Of a stretch of DNA of 40,979 nucleotides, positions 7,287 to 15,889 are shown in pieces (position 1 is the stretch's first letter; every line of letters starts with the position of its first letter). The position numbers and the translations under genes were made by a program. This DNA comes from DASTOB01 sp035720425. Its GTDB lineage: Bacteria; Chloroflexota; Limnocylindria; Limnocylindrales; CSP1-4. The stretch covers positions 1 through 40,979 of the forward strand of contig DASTOB010000045.1 in NCBI GenBank assembly GCA_035720425.1. Reading direction: 5' to 3'. The notes under the pieces are model-generated. The model worked only from the letters and a program-made list of their open reading frames with translations, was not told the origin of the DNA and did no database searches.

Positions 7287-8180
7287 ATGTCGATGACCGA
7301 CGGTCCCGCCACCCGTTCCGCGGTCGCCCCGAGCACCCCAATTCCACCGGCCGATCAGCCGTCGCGGCTGGCCGCGCTCGAGGCCGCCGTCCGCGCCAGA
7401 ACCGCGCTCGTCCCGCGTGTCGGCATCGTCCTCGGCTCCGGCCTCGGCGGGCTGGCCGACGACGTGGCCGACCCGGTCGCGATCCCGTTCGCCGAGCTGC
7501 CCGGCTGGCCCGCCGCGACCGCCCCGGGCCACGCCGGCCGCCTGCTCCTGGGCCGCCTCGGCGGCACGCCCGTCGTCCTGCTCCAGGGCCGCTTCCACCT
7601 CTACGAGGGCAACGACCCGGGGCTCGTCGTCCAGCCGGTCCTGCTCTTTCGCCGCCTTGGCGCGGAGATCGTCGTCCTGACCAACGCGGCCGGCGGTGTG
7701 AACCCGGCGTTCGGGCCAGGGACGCTCATGGTCATCCGCGATCACCTCAACCTCACCGGCCGAACGCCGCTCCTGGGCCCGAACGCGGACGAGCTCGGTC
7801 CGCGCTTCCCCGACCTCACCGAGGCGTGGAGTCCGCGGCTCCGCGGGCTCCTGCAGGCCGCCGGCGAAGCGGAGGGCGTCGAGCTGGCGGAGGGGATCTA
7901 CGCTGGGCTGCTCGGGCCGCAGTACGAGACCCCGTCGGAGGTCCGGATGCTCCACGGCCTCGGGGCGGACTCGGTCGGCATGTCGACCGTCCTCGAGTGC
8001 ATCGCCGCGCGGTGGGCCGGCCTCGAGGTGTGCGGAGTGTCACTCGTGACGAACGCGGGCGCCGGGTACACCGGCCAGCCGCTCACCCACGAGGAGGTGC
8101 TCGAAGCGGGCGCCGAGGCTGGACCGCGGCTGGCCCGGGTGATCCGTCGGTTCGTGGCGGACCTTGGGGGCGCTCCGTAG
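7287..8180 (+). CDS. punA: Purine nucleoside phosphorylase (trimeric, 6-oxopurine type)
   Basis: This enzyme cleaves inosine, guanosine and their deoxy forms with phosphate to give the base and (deoxy)ribose 1-phosphate in purine salvage. The 297-residue product has the phosphate-loop motif VGIVLGSGLGG near 45-55, FHLYEGNDPG, LTNAAGGVNPAFGPG, and the family signature GPQYETPSEVRMLHGLGADSV, whose Glu contacts the purine. SLVTNAGAG supplies the Asn that selects 6-oxopurines. ATG 7287 is chosen because GGAGG ends 5 bases upstream; the open frame reaches back to 7140 but has no homology there. The gene stands alone, converges on the dienelactone hydrolase gene (14-base gap) and is preceded by the structured leader described above. 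Confidence 0.95.
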   Translation: MSMTDGPATRSAVAPSTPIPPADQPSRLAALEAAVRARTALVPRVGIVLGSGLGGLADDVADPVAIPFAELPGWPAATAPGHAGRLLLGRLGGTPVVLLQGRFHLYEGNDPGLVVQPVLLFRRLGAEIVVLTNAAGGVNPAFGPGTLMVIRDHLNLTGRTPLLGPNADELGPRFPDLTEAWSPRLRGLLQAAGEAEGVELAEGIYAGLLGPQYETPSEVRMLHGLGADSVGMSTVLECIAARWAGLEVCGVSLVTNAGAGYTGQPLTHEEVLEAGAEAGPRLARVIRRFVADLGGAP

Positions 8181-8194
8181 CAGGAAGTCTGGAA

Positions 8195-9043
8195 CTACGC
8201 TGCGCCCGGGCGATCTGCCGTGCCCAGCAGCCGCTCGCGGAGCGCCCCGAGCGCCGCCTCGAACGCGGGCCACGCGTGGTGTTCCGGACCCTCGATCGCG
8301 GCGTCGGTGAGGACGGGGTGGTCGGTCGGGTCGCGTGATGGGATCTCGACGAGGATCGTCCCGGGCCCCAGCTCTTCGACGAGTCGCTCGAACCGGGCCC
8401 GCGGAGCGATCCGGTCGTCGGAGTAGCGGAGCGCGACGATGCAGGCCGTCGCCGGGTCGCGCCGCGCAGCGACCTCACGGAGGTCGGCGTCGGACAGCCC
8501 CAGATCGTGGGCCTGTCCGGGCACGCGCACCAGGGGCCCGACGGCGAACGGCAGCGACGGCTGGCTGGCGACCGCGACTGCGACGCTCGGGTCGACGGCC
8601 ATCGCCAGAGCGAAGCCGCCGGTCAGGCACATGCCGATGACGCCGATCGGACCGCCACCGACTGCCGCCGACTCGCGCGCCGCCAGCGCGAGCAGCCATC
8701 GGACCACGCGGCTCGTCCGACCCTGGCGAAAGGCGACGATCTCGCGCGAGACGCAGATTCGCACGGTGTTGACCACGAAGTCGCTCGTCGACGACCGATC
8801 GATCGCCGATCCGACGAGGACCGGCACGACGACCCGGAAGCCGGCCGAGCGGACCAGCTCGGCGAGGGCGATCGTCCGCCGGTCGACGCCCGGCAGTTCG
8901 TGCAGGACGATGACCGGCGGCCCGGACCCCTTCGACCAGACGTCGTGGAGCATGCCTTCGGCCGGGAAACGCTCGCACACGTAGCCGGCGCGCTCGGGCG
9001 CCGAGGGGCGACCGGCATGCGAGCCTCCCCCGCCGGGGGTCAC
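8195..9043 (-). CDS. Dienelactone hydrolase family protein
   Basis: This is a 282-residue alpha/beta hydrolase of the dienelactone hydrolase family, whose members hydrolyse lactones and esters. The nucleophile is Cys139 in IGMCLTGG, with Asp209 or Asp210 (RYSDDRIAP) and His255 or His256 (EHHAWPAF) completing the triad. The oxyanion region is VIVLHELPGVD. The GTG at 9043 overlaps the thyX stop codon by four bases (GTGA), so translation is probably coupled; GGGAG lies 11 bases upstream. No aromatic degradation genes are nearby, so the substrate is unknown. It is the last gene of the minus-strand run that begins at 14486. Confidence 0.88.
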   Translation of the reverse strand: MTPGGGGSHAGRPSAPERAGYVCERFPAEGMLHDVWSKGSGPPVIVLHELPGVDRRTIALAELVRSAGFRVVVPVLVGSAIDRSSTSDFVVNTVRICVSREIVAFRQGRTSRVVRWLLALAARESAAVGGGPIGVIGMCLTGGFALAMAVDPSVAVAVASQPSLPFAVGPLVRVPGQAHDLGLSDADLREVAARRDPATACIVALRYSDDRIAPRARFERLVEELGPGTILVEIPSRDPTDHPVLTDAAIEGPEHHAWPAFEAALGALRERLLGTADRPGAA

Positions 9044-9888
9044 GTGACCGGCAGCTCCCGCCCCGCCGCCTTGGCAGCCTTCGCCTTCTCCGCCCACGCC
9101 CCGAGGACGCGGTCCTTGTGCGGGCGGATCGGGCAATGGCCGTCGCGGTTGCCCATCTCGTCGCAGTAGCCGAGCGGTACGCACTTCGGCGCGAGGAACG
9201 AGCCGAGGAACGGCGACACGGCGAAGATCTCGTGGCGGATGAGCTGGAACAGCCGCCGGATCTCCCACTGGGCCATCGTGCACAGGCGCAGGCCGGACAT
9301 GTGGATGAGCGCGCGCAGGTTCGTCGTCATGACGAGGTTCGTCCGGGTCGCGTTGGGGAACACGAACCGCGCGTCCTCGCCGGGCACGCCCGCCGCCAGG
9401 AGCTCCCCGTACAGCCCCAGCGCCCCGTCGACCTGCTCCTCGTAGCGGGCGCGGAGGAGGGGATCGCCGTCCGCGATCGTCCCCGGCAGCATCGTCGCCG
9501 GGCCCTTGAACGAGACGTAGCGCTGTGACTGCTGGTCGAACGCGACGCCGGCCCGATGGCGGACGAGCTGGTGCGACAGCGTCCGCGACACCCCGCTGAT
9601 CCCGAACGTGAACACGACGTGCTCGATCGTCGATCCGTGCCCGGACTCGATGACCCCGCTGATGAGCTTCTGCATCTTCGCCGGCTCGATCCGCCCGTCG
9701 ACGGCGCGCTCGAAGATGTCGTCCGGCTGCAGCTCCGAGTAACACGTGCGGCAGGCGGTGTAGATGAGCGGGACGTAGTAGCGCTCGACGATCTCCTTGT
9801 TCGGGAACAGGAGGGTCGCCTTCATGCCGAGGTCGTGGCGCCCCGGGTTCTTCGGGATCGACGTCTTCTCGCGGGCCGTATCCGTCAT
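9040..9888 (-). CDS. thyX: Flavin-dependent thymidylate synthase ThyX
   Basis: ThyX methylates dUMP to dTMP using methylenetetrahydrofolate, NADPH and FAD. The 282-residue product has the signature region HQLVRHR at 106-112 followed by SQRYV. The spacing from RHR to the conserved Ser121 is eight residues (AGVAFDQQ), one more than the usual RHRx7S. Other family features are ESGHGSTIEHVVFTF and FPNATRTNLVMTTNLRAL. ATG 9888 lies in the second copy of a 17-bp tandem duplication; the first copy has an ATG at 9905 in another frame, closed after six codons by a TGA that overlaps this ATG. It sits between an MFS transporter and a hydrolase with overlaps on both sides. No thyA is in the window. Confidence 0.96.
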   Translation of the reverse strand: MTDTAREKTSIPKNPGRHDLGMKATLLFPNKEIVERYYVPLIYTACRTCYSELQPDDIFERAVDGRIEPAKMQKLISGVIESGHGSTIEHVVFTFGISGVSRTLSHQLVRHRAGVAFDQQSQRYVSFKGPATMLPGTIADGDPLLRARYEEQVDGALGLYGELLAAGVPGEDARFVFPNATRTNLVMTTNLRALIHMSGLRLCTMAQWEIRRLFQLIRHEIFAVSPFLGSFLAPKCVPLGYCDEMGNRDGHCPIRPHKDRVLGAWAEKAKAAKAAGRELPVT

Positions 9889-9905
9889 CGGGCCGTATCC
9901 GTCAT
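9872..9905 (-). repeat. 17-bp tandem duplication across the thyX start
   Basis: On the minus strand ATGACGGATACGGCCCG is repeated exactly twice (9889-9905 and 9872-9888). The first ATG overlaps the stop of the MFS gene as ATGA, and its six-codon frame (MTDTAR) ends in a TGA overlapping the second ATG. Translation can therefore step from the MFS gene through the minigene into thyX. Confidence 0.95.
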
Positions 9906-11260
9906 CGCGCAGAGGATACGACGCGGGCCCGGCGACCGCCCGGCGGCGCCTCTTCCTCGCGGAACCAGGCCCAGTAGAGGGCGGTCGCGACCGAGTACAG
10001 GACAATGATCGTGACGAAGTTGACGGCGTAGCCGGCGTCGAACCCCAGGGTCGCCTGGAGCACGCTGTAGTACGGCCCGGCGACGACCCAGCCGAGCGAC
10101 CAGAGCAGGCTCATCGCGGCCGACAGCGTCGCCCGCTCCGCCGCCGACACCCGGTCCATGGCGAACGCGTTGAAGATCGGGTTGCCGGCGTTCATGAGCG
10201 AGTTCCGGACGGCCAGCGCGAGGATGACCGTCCACAGCAGCGGCGACCAGCCGAGGACGACGAGGAACGGGATGCTCGCCGCCTGGACGACGACGACCGA
10301 GCGGATCCGGCCGAGGCGCCGGGCGAGCGCCGGCTGGAGGAGGATCGCCACGATCGTGCCGAGGCTGGTCAGCGCGAAGACGCCGTTGAGGGCCGCCAGG
10401 TCCAACCCGAACTTTCGCTGCACGAACAGGTTGAGGAACGGGATGACCTGTCCGGCGCCGACCGAGATGAGGAAGCCCGGCAGGAGCAGCCGGACGAACA
10501 CGCGCCGGTCCCGGATCACGATCCCGAGCCGGCTCAGGCGGGCGACGCCGCTTCGCGTGGTGTCGCCGTCCGGCCGCCGGTTCGCCGGGAACGCGGCCGG
10601 TTCGCCGGCCTGCAGCAGCTCCCGTGGCCGAACCGTCGACGGCCGGTCGTCGCCGAGCGAGATGACGACGGCAAGGCCGACGGCGAGCAGGCCGACCATG
10701 AGCGCGAGGATGACGCGGTAGGTCTCCGGCCCGTCGCCTGGAAGCCCGCCGACCGACGAGACGAATGCCGCGGCGAACGCCCCGAGCAGCGCGGCGGCGA
10801 TGTTCGTGACGTTCGTCAGGGCGAACTGGACGGCGAACAGCTCGCTCCGGTGCTCCGGGCGGCTCTGCTCGACCAGGTACGGGTTCTGGACGACGAACAT
10901 CGTCTGCTGGCCGGCGCCGTAGAGGGCTGCCAGAAGGAGCAGGCCAGGGACCGACGAGACGACGAGCAGTCCGGCGACCGATGCCGCCATGAGCCCGACC
11001 CCACCGGCAATGACGAGTCGGCGCCCGACCCGATCCGAGAGCGCGCTCGCCGGGAACGCGACGAGCGCGCCGGCCACCGACCCCGCCGTCGCCACGATGC
11101 CGATGACCGAGGTCGACAGGCCGAGCGAGGCGAGGTAGAGGTTGAAATCGATCCAGTACAGGCTCGTTGCCGCACCGGCGGTGAGTGTGACGACGAGATA
11201 GCGGCGCGCGTCCCGCTCGAAGCCGGTCAGCGATCGCAGGTACGCCGAGAGGCGGGCCAC
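9902..11260 (-). CDS. Major facilitator superfamily transporter
   Basis: This 452-residue membrane protein has about 12 hydrophobic segments in two halves separated by a polar loop near residues 205-245 (RPSTVRPRELLQAGEPAAF). The loop between helices 2 and 3 has the MFS motif A form SDRVGRRLVIAGG, with a degenerate counterpart (ARRLGRIRSVVVV) in the second half. The GTG at 11260 is used as start because it falls 7 bases after the cyclase stop codon and just before the first cytosolic segment; the frame is open upstream inside the cyclase gene. The substrate cannot be deduced. Location in the cyclase operon suggests export or import tied to that pathway (inference). Confidence 0.88.
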   Translation of the reverse strand: MARLSAYLRSLTGFERDARRYLVVTLTAGAATSLYWIDFNLYLASLGLSTSVIGIVATAGSVAGALVAFPASALSDRVGRRLVIAGGVGLMAASVAGLLVVSSVPGLLLLAALYGAGQQTMFVVQNPYLVEQSRPEHRSELFAVQFALTNVTNIAAALLGAFAAAFVSSVGGLPGDGPETYRVILALMVGLLAVGLAVVISLGDDRPSTVRPRELLQAGEPAAFPANRRPDGDTTRSGVARLSRLGIVIRDRRVFVRLLLPGFLISVGAGQVIPFLNLFVQRKFGLDLAALNGVFALTSLGTIVAILLQPALARRLGRIRSVVVVQAASIPFLVVLGWSPLLWTVILALAVRNSLMNAGNPIFNAFAMDRVSAAERATLSAAMSLLWSLGWVVAGPYYSVLQATLGFDAGYAVNFVTIIVLYSVATALYWAWFREEEAPPGGRRARVVSSAR

Positions 11261-11267
11261 GATCGGG

Positions 11268-14030
11268 TCAGTGGAGGTCCGTCGGCTCCGGAGGCGAGGC
11301 AGGGTCGCCTTCGAGCGCGGAGGCAGGGTCGCCTTCGAGCGCGTAGGCGACCGCCTCGTCGAGCGACATGGCGGCCCCCTCGGCACCGAGTCGCTCGAGT
11401 TCCTCGCGCGACATCGTCTGCCGGGCGCTGGGCCGGACGCCCTCCTCGTACCACGTCTCGATGAAGCCGGCCAGGCCGGCGCCGGTCTCGGCGGTCAGGT
11501 TGCGGGCCGCCCCGCGCAGGCGCGCCGCCCTGGGCAGGTCGCCGTCGGCCACCGCAACCGCCGACAGGTCGTCGAGGACGAGCGTGATCCCGGCCGCGTC
11601 GCCCGCCTCGTGGAAGTGCCGGAGCGCATGGCGGGTCGCATCGCGCGAGGCGTCGAGGTCGCCCGTTCGAAGCAACGCCGACCCCAGCATATGGAGGGAC
11701 CACGCCTCCATGGTCCGGTCGCCGCCGCGCCGGAAGATCTCGAGCGCTTCACGGAACTGCGCAGCTCCATGGTCTCCCATCGCGCGGAAGTACTGGTAGT
11801 TGCCGATCGCCCACACCGTGTTCGCCACGCCGACGTCGTCGCCGACCTCCGCGAACAGGGTTCGCCCCTCCTCGAGCAACCGAAGTCCGACACCGTCCGG
11901 ATCGAGATTCTGTCGATCCTCCGGGTTGGCCGCAGCCACGTACTCGAACGAGGCGTTGTAGGCGGCGTTTGCGATCTCGCGCGGCTCACCGAGCTCCCGC
12001 CAGACGCGCAGCGCCTCGCGGTAGAAGCCGGCCATCGAGGCGAGATCCGCCTGCCACCAGGCGACGCCGCCGAGTGCCTCCATGAGCCGCGCCCAGAGGG
12101 CGGGATCGTTGCGTGCCCACGACTGGGCCGCGATCGCGTCGAGCCGCCGACGAGCCTCCGGCAAATGGCCGCGCTTCTGCCAGAACCGCCACATCGCGAA
12201 GGCGAGCGGGATCGCGGTCGCGCCATCGCCCGTGGCAAGCGACCGGTCGAGCACCGCCCGGATGTTGTCGTGCTCCCGCTCGAGCCGGTCGAGCCAGCGG
12301 CGCTGGTCGGTCCCGGCCAGGTTCGGGACGGCGTTCTTGGCCAGCTCGACGAACGCCGCCGCGTGGCGCGCGATGATCGCGGGTGCCTCGCCGCGTGCCT
12401 CGAGCTGCTCCGCCGCGAACTCACGGATCGTGTCGAGCAGGTCGAAGCGCGGTTCGCCGCCGCGCTCGGTCGCGAGGACGAGGCTCTGGTCGGCGAGGGC
12501 CATGAGTCCGTCGAGCACGTCGACGCCGAGTTCGTCGGCCGGCCCGCACACGCGCTCCGCGGTTTCGAGATCGCAGCCGCCGACGAACACGGACAGCCGA
12601 TCGAGCAGCCGTCGCAGCCCGTCATCGAGGATGTCGTAGCTCCAGGCGATCGCGCCGCGCAGGGTCTGCTGGCGAGCCGGCAGGTCACGCGCGCCGCTGG
12701 CGAGGAGCGTGAGCTGGTGCTCGAGGCGGGTGAGGATCGCGTCCGGCGAGAGGATCTTGACCCTGGCGGCGGCAAGCTCAATCGCGAGCGGCATGCCGTG
12801 CAGGCGCGCGCAGATCGCGGCGACGGCCGGGGCGTTCTCGTTCGTGACCCGGAAGTCCGGCCGGACGGCGACCGCGCGCGTGATGAACAGCCGAACGGCC
12901 TCGTACTGCTCGAGCGTCGCCGGGTCGAGCTCCCGACCGCCGCCGAGGCGGACTCGTTCGAACCCGCCGAGCTGGCTGGGGTCCGGCGGAACCGGGAGGC
13001 CCGGAACCGGGTACTCCTGCTCGCCGGAGACGTGGAGCGCGGCGCGACTCGTGGCAATGACGCTGACCGTCGCGGCGGCGCGGAGGAGGTCGGCCACGAC
13101 CGGGCCGGCCGACACGACCTGCTCGAAGTTGTCGAGGACGAGGAGGACCGTCCGCTCCGCCAGCCACTCGACGAGCACGTCACCGGGAGCCCGGGACCCC
13201 GTCTCGTGGATGCCGACGGCCGATGCGATCCGCGGGATCACGAGGGCCGGATCGCGGACTGGCTCGAGTGCCACGAAGAAGACACCACCCGGGTATCGGT
13301 CCGCCACCGTCGCCGCGAGCTGGAGCGCGAGCCGCGTCTTGCCGGTCCCGCCCGGTCCGGTGAGGGTGAGCAACCGTGATCGCTCGAGCAGCGCTCCTGC
13401 CTCGGCCAGCTCGTGCTCTCGCCCGACGAACGTCGTCAGCTGGGTCGGCAGGTTGTTCGGGCGCGCGTCGAGGGACCGGATCGGTGGGAACTCGCTCGGC
13501 AGCCCGTCGACGTCGAGCTGGCAGAGCTGCTCGGGTCGAAGGTCCTTGAGGCGGTGCTCGCCGAGGCCGTGCAGGCGGGTCCCGGCCGGCAGGTCCCGGG
13601 CAAGCGTGCTCGTGGTGGCCGACAGGAGGATCTGCCCGCCGTGTCCGGCGGCCGCGATCCGGGCGGCCCGATTGACGTCGGTCCCGACGTACGTTCCGTC
13701 GGCCAGCACACCCTCGCCCGTGTGGACGCCCATGCGGACCCGGATCAGGGCGTCGGGCGGCCATGTCTCGGCGGCGAGGCGCCGCTGACCCTCGACGGCA
13801 GCCTCGACCGCAGCGGTCGGCCGGTCGAAGACGACGAAGAACGAGTCGCCCTCCGTCCCGACCTCGACGCCCCCGTGTTCCTCGAACGCGCCACGGAGCA
13901 CCGCCCGATGCCGCTCGAGGAGCGCACCGTATTCCTCCGGGCCGAGGGACTCGACGAGGCGGGTCGACCCCTCGATGTCGGTGAACAGGAACGTGACCGT
14001 GCCGGTCGGGAGCGACGCGTTGGTGGTCAT
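11268..14030 (-). CDS. Class III nucleotide cyclase fused to STAND ATPase and TPR repeats
   Basis: The 920-residue protein begins with a class III cyclase domain (about 8-175): TFLFTDIEGSTRL with metal-binding Asp18, GTEGDSFFVVF with Asp62, and VNRAAR with Asn120 and Arg124, the transition-state pair. The position that is lysine in classic adenylate cyclases appears to be Gly58, while Asp118 is kept, so base specificity is uncertain. Next comes an AfsR/LuxR-like STAND ATPase with Walker A TGPGGTGKT near 234-242 and Walker B VLLVLDNFEQ near 285-294. The C-terminal half is helical, with TPR-like repeats up to an 8-residue duplication at the end. Known relatives are multi-domain sensors in Actinomycetota and Chloroflexota with mostly unknown triggers. 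It follows a cNMP-binding gene by 24 bases. Confidence 0.93.
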   Translation of the reverse strand: MTTNASLPTGTVTFLFTDIEGSTRLVESLGPEEYGALLERHRAVLRGAFEEHGGVEVGTEGDSFFVVFDRPTAAVEAAVEGQRRLAAETWPPDALIRVRMGVHTGEGVLADGTYVGTDVNRAARIAAAGHGGQILLSATTSTLARDLPAGTRLHGLGEHRLKDLRPEQLCQLDVDGLPSEFPPIRSLDARPNNLPTQLTTFVGREHELAEAGALLERSRLLTLTGPGGTGKTRLALQLAATVADRYPGGVFFVALEPVRDPALVIPRIASAVGIHETGSRAPGDVLVEWLAERTVLLVLDNFEQVVSAGPVVADLLRAAATVSVIATSRAALHVSGEQEYPVPGLPVPPDPSQLGGFERVRLGGGRELDPATLEQYEAVRLFITRAVAVRPDFRVTNENAPAVAAICARLHGMPLAIELAAARVKILSPDAILTRLEHQLTLLASGARDLPARQQTLRGAIAWSYDILDDGLRRLLDRLSVFVGGCDLETAERVCGPADELGVDVLDGLMALADQSLVLATERGGEPRFDLLDTIREFAAEQLEARGEAPAIIARHAAAFVELAKNAVPNLAGTDQRRWLDRLEREHDNIRAVLDRSLATGDGATAIPLAFAMWRFWQKRGHLPEARRRLDAIAAQSWARNDPALWARLMEALGGVAWWQADLASMAGFYREALRVWRELGEPREIANAAYNASFEYVAAANPEDRQNLDPDGVGLRLLEEGRTLFAEVGDDVGVANTVWAIGNYQYFRAMGDHGAAQFREALEIFRRGGDRTMEAWSLHMLGSALLRTGDLDASRDATRHALRHFHEAGDAAGITLVLDDLSAVAVADGDLPRAARLRGAARNLTAETGAGLAGFIETWYEEGVRPSARQTMSREELERLGAEGAAMSLDEAVAYALEGDPASALEGDPASPPEPTDLH
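11296..11343. repeat. 24-bp tandem duplication at the 3' end of the cyclase gene
   Basis: Two perfect 24-base copies lie side by side and encode ALEGDPAS twice near the C-terminus. The duplication is in frame and probably recent. Confidence 0.95.
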
Positions 14031-14054
14031 CGCGTGAGCCCGTCGATCCCGGCG

Positions 14055-14486
14055 TCAGTGACGATGTTGCTGCTCCGTGACCGACCGGAGCCTCGTGGCA
14101 AGCCCGCGCAGGATCGCGAGGGCGAGCCGGGGCTGCTCGAGCAGCACCCGCTCGAAGTCCCACGTCGCGAGGGCGAGGCATGCCGTCGGCTCGACCGTGA
14201 CCACCTGGGCGATCCGCGGCAGGCCGTCGATGACCGACAGCTCGCCGAAGAACTCGCCGGGGCCCAGGTCCGCGACCGGCTCGCCGTCGCGCACGACGCG
14301 CACGAGCCCGTCGACGATGAAGAAGAAACCGGTGCCGATCTCGCCCTGTCGGGCGATGACCCGGCCGGCCGGGAAGGCCACCTCGGTGGCGGCACCGGCG
14401 AGGGCATCGAGATCCGTCCGCTCCGCGCCCTGGAAGAGCGCACACCCGGCGAGCAGGTCGGACCGGCGGTCGTGGGTGATGGTCAT
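14055..14486 (-). CDS. Stand-alone cyclic nucleotide-binding domain protein
   Basis: The 143-residue protein is a single Crp-type cyclic nucleotide-binding domain. It starts at an ATG with GGAGG four bases upstream. Residues 10-120 follow the family pattern: an N-terminal helix, beta roll strands (AGRVIARQGEIGTGFFFIVDG), and the phosphate-binding cassette GEFFGELSVIDGLPRIAQVV, which keeps the Glu and Arg that contact the ligand. It stops after the C-helix (LRGLATRLRSVTEQQ), so there is no helix-turn-helix and it cannot be a normal Crp-type repressor or activator. As first gene of the run that continues into the cyclase, it may sense the nucleotide made by that enzyme. Confidence 0.9.
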   Translation of the reverse strand: MTITHDRRSDLLAGCALFQGAERTDLDALAGAATEVAFPAGRVIARQGEIGTGFFFIVDGLVRVVRDGEPVADLGPGEFFGELSVIDGLPRIAQVVTVEPTACLALATWDFERVLLEQPRLALAILRGLATRLRSVTEQQHRH

Positions 14487-14617
14487 TGGGCCTCCATGTC
14501 CTGTGTGCTGATGCTGCCCCGTGCGACGCAGCACGTCAACGTCGGGCCCGCGCGCCTCCCCGCCCGCCCTCGTCGGTCGTCGTGTCCCGCTCGTGTCCAG
14601 CGCCCGTCGTGCGCCTT

Positions 14618-14797
14618 GCGTCCGCCCCGGGGCTCCCGGCGCTCGTTCGGTGCGTGCCCGTTCACCTCGCGTCCGCCCCGCGGCTCCCGGCGCTCGTTCG
14701 CACCGTGCTCGTTACCTCGCGTCCGCCCCCGGGGCTCCCGGCGCTCGTTCGCACCGTGCTCGTTACCTCGCGTCCCCCCGGGGCTCCCAGCGCTCCA
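14618..14797. repeat. 51-bp tandem repeat, about 3.5 copies
   Basis: Successive copies place CTCCCGGC at 14633, 14684 and 14735, and a variant CTCCCAGC at 14784 (period 51, then 49). Conserved parts of the unit include CGCGTCCGCCCC and GCGCTCGTTCG. Isolated cores recur at 14856 and 14928. Confidence 0.88.
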
Positions 14798-15231
14798 ACC
14801 GACGGAGGAACGACGATCGACCGGCCCGGACCTGACCGTCCGGTGTCCGATGGGGCTCCCGGCGGCCCGAACGGCGCCGGACGTGGCTCGATCCGCTCGG
14901 CGCTGGCGATTCCTCCGTCCGTTGGGGCTCCCGGCGCCCCACTCTCGAGCGTCCCACCCTCGAGCGCCCCATGCCCGAGCGCTCCACCCACGAGCCTTGA
15001 CCCCGCCCGTGTCACTCACACCGCCCCTCGCCCCGCCGGTGGAACATCACGTGTTACAAGGGACGAACGAGGACTCCGGACCCGGCCCGAACCGGCCGTT
15101 CCTTAGCCGATTGGTGCTCCGGAGGTGACGAACGGCGAACGAACGCACTTCCGGGACCGAGTAAGCCACCCTCCTCCGCTCGTTGTCACCTGTGAGTGAC
15201 AGACGCCGGCGGCGCGAGCGGGAACACCGCG

Positions 15232-15413
15232 GCGCGTGGCCGGCGAGCATGGAGGCATCCGACGACGGCAGGGCACGAGCCGCGCGGGACCGCGGCGGCG
15301 GCCGACGCACGTCCCCCGCGCTCCGGCGCGCGGCTGGCGAGCACGGAGCCATCCGACGACGCACGGAACGAGCAGCGGAACCGCGACCTCGGCCGACGCA
15401 CGTGCCCCGCGCG
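15232..15413. repeat. Imperfect direct repeat, period 94
   Basis: Two copies of roughly 80-90 bases share blocks such as CATCCGACGAC and GGCCGACGCACGT. The GGCGAGCA core lies at 15242 and again at 15336. The array ends about 50 bases before the second cNMP-binding gene. Confidence 0.75.
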
Positions 15414-15466
15414 GTGCACAATCGGGCCGACACGGACGATCAACTCGCCGAGGGAGCCCGCCCGGG

Positions 15467-15889
15467 ATGGCCACACAGGATGAGATCGTCGACACGATCG
15501 CCGGCTTCGCGATGTTCGCGGACCTCTCGACGCCGCAGCTGCAGGGCGTCGCCCATCGCTTCGAGGAGGCGTTCTACCCGGCCGGGGAACGGGTCCTCCG
15601 CCAGGGCCTGACGGGGTCCGGCTACTTCATCATCCTCGACGGAGAGGCGGCCGTCGTCGTCGACGGGGTCGAGCGAGCCCGCCTCCAGCGGGGCGACTTC
15701 TTCGGCGAGATCTCGATCCTGCTCGGTGAATCGCCGATCGCGGACGTCGTCGCCATCGGCCCCCTGCGCTGCCTCGTCATGGGCGGGCCGCAGGTCGAGG
15801 CGTTCCTCGTCGAGCACCCGCGGGTCATGTTCCGGATGCTCCAGGCCCTCGCGCGCCGGCTCCGGAACGCGAGCCGATGGCGGAGCTGA
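15467..15889 (+). CDS. Stand-alone cyclic nucleotide-binding domain protein
   Basis: The 140-residue protein is another single Crp-type cyclic nucleotide-binding domain. It starts at ATG 15467 (MATQDEIVDTIAGFAMFADL), a typical N-terminus for this domain; GGGAG is about 10 bases upstream. The beta roll includes AGERVLRQGLTGSGYFIILDG, and the phosphate-binding cassette is GDFFGEISILLGESPIADVV. The Arg that usually follows the Pro two residues later is missing here (SPIAD), so ligand binding may differ from that of the protein at 14055-14486. There is no DNA-binding domain. Its 3' end overlaps the flavin oxidoreductase gene by 13 bases, implying coupled expression; fusions of such domains to thioredoxin-reductase-like enzymes are known elsewhere. 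Confidence 0.9.
   Translation: MATQDEIVDTIAGFAMFADLSTPQLQGVAHRFEEAFYPAGERVLRQGLTGSGYFIILDGEAAVVVDGVERARLQRGDFFGEISILLGESPIADVVAIGPLRCLVMGGPQVEAFLVEHPRVMFRMLQALARRLRNASRWRS

Larger units (their letters stand above)
14487..15466. other. Gene-free, repeat-rich divergent gap
   Basis: Nearly 1 kb separates the two divergent cNMP-binding genes. Open frames here are translations of repeats without domains or ribosome binding sites. The stretch holds a 51-bp tandem array, scattered GGGGCTCCCGGC cores, an inverted repeat GACGGAGGAA (14801-14810) with its complement at 14910-14919, and a 94-base direct repeat. Promoters for both flanking genes must lie here, but I see no convincing -35/-10 pair. Confidence 0.7.

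Noticed and set aside
9040..10005. Longer thyX starting at 10005
   Set aside because: The extra 39 residues have no homology and lie inside the MFS gene; ATG 9888 is in the coupled ATGA position.
14483..15019. 178-codon minus-strand frame made of NERREPRG-like repeats
   Set aside because: The protein repeat simply mirrors the 51-bp DNA array; no start signal or non-repetitive region.
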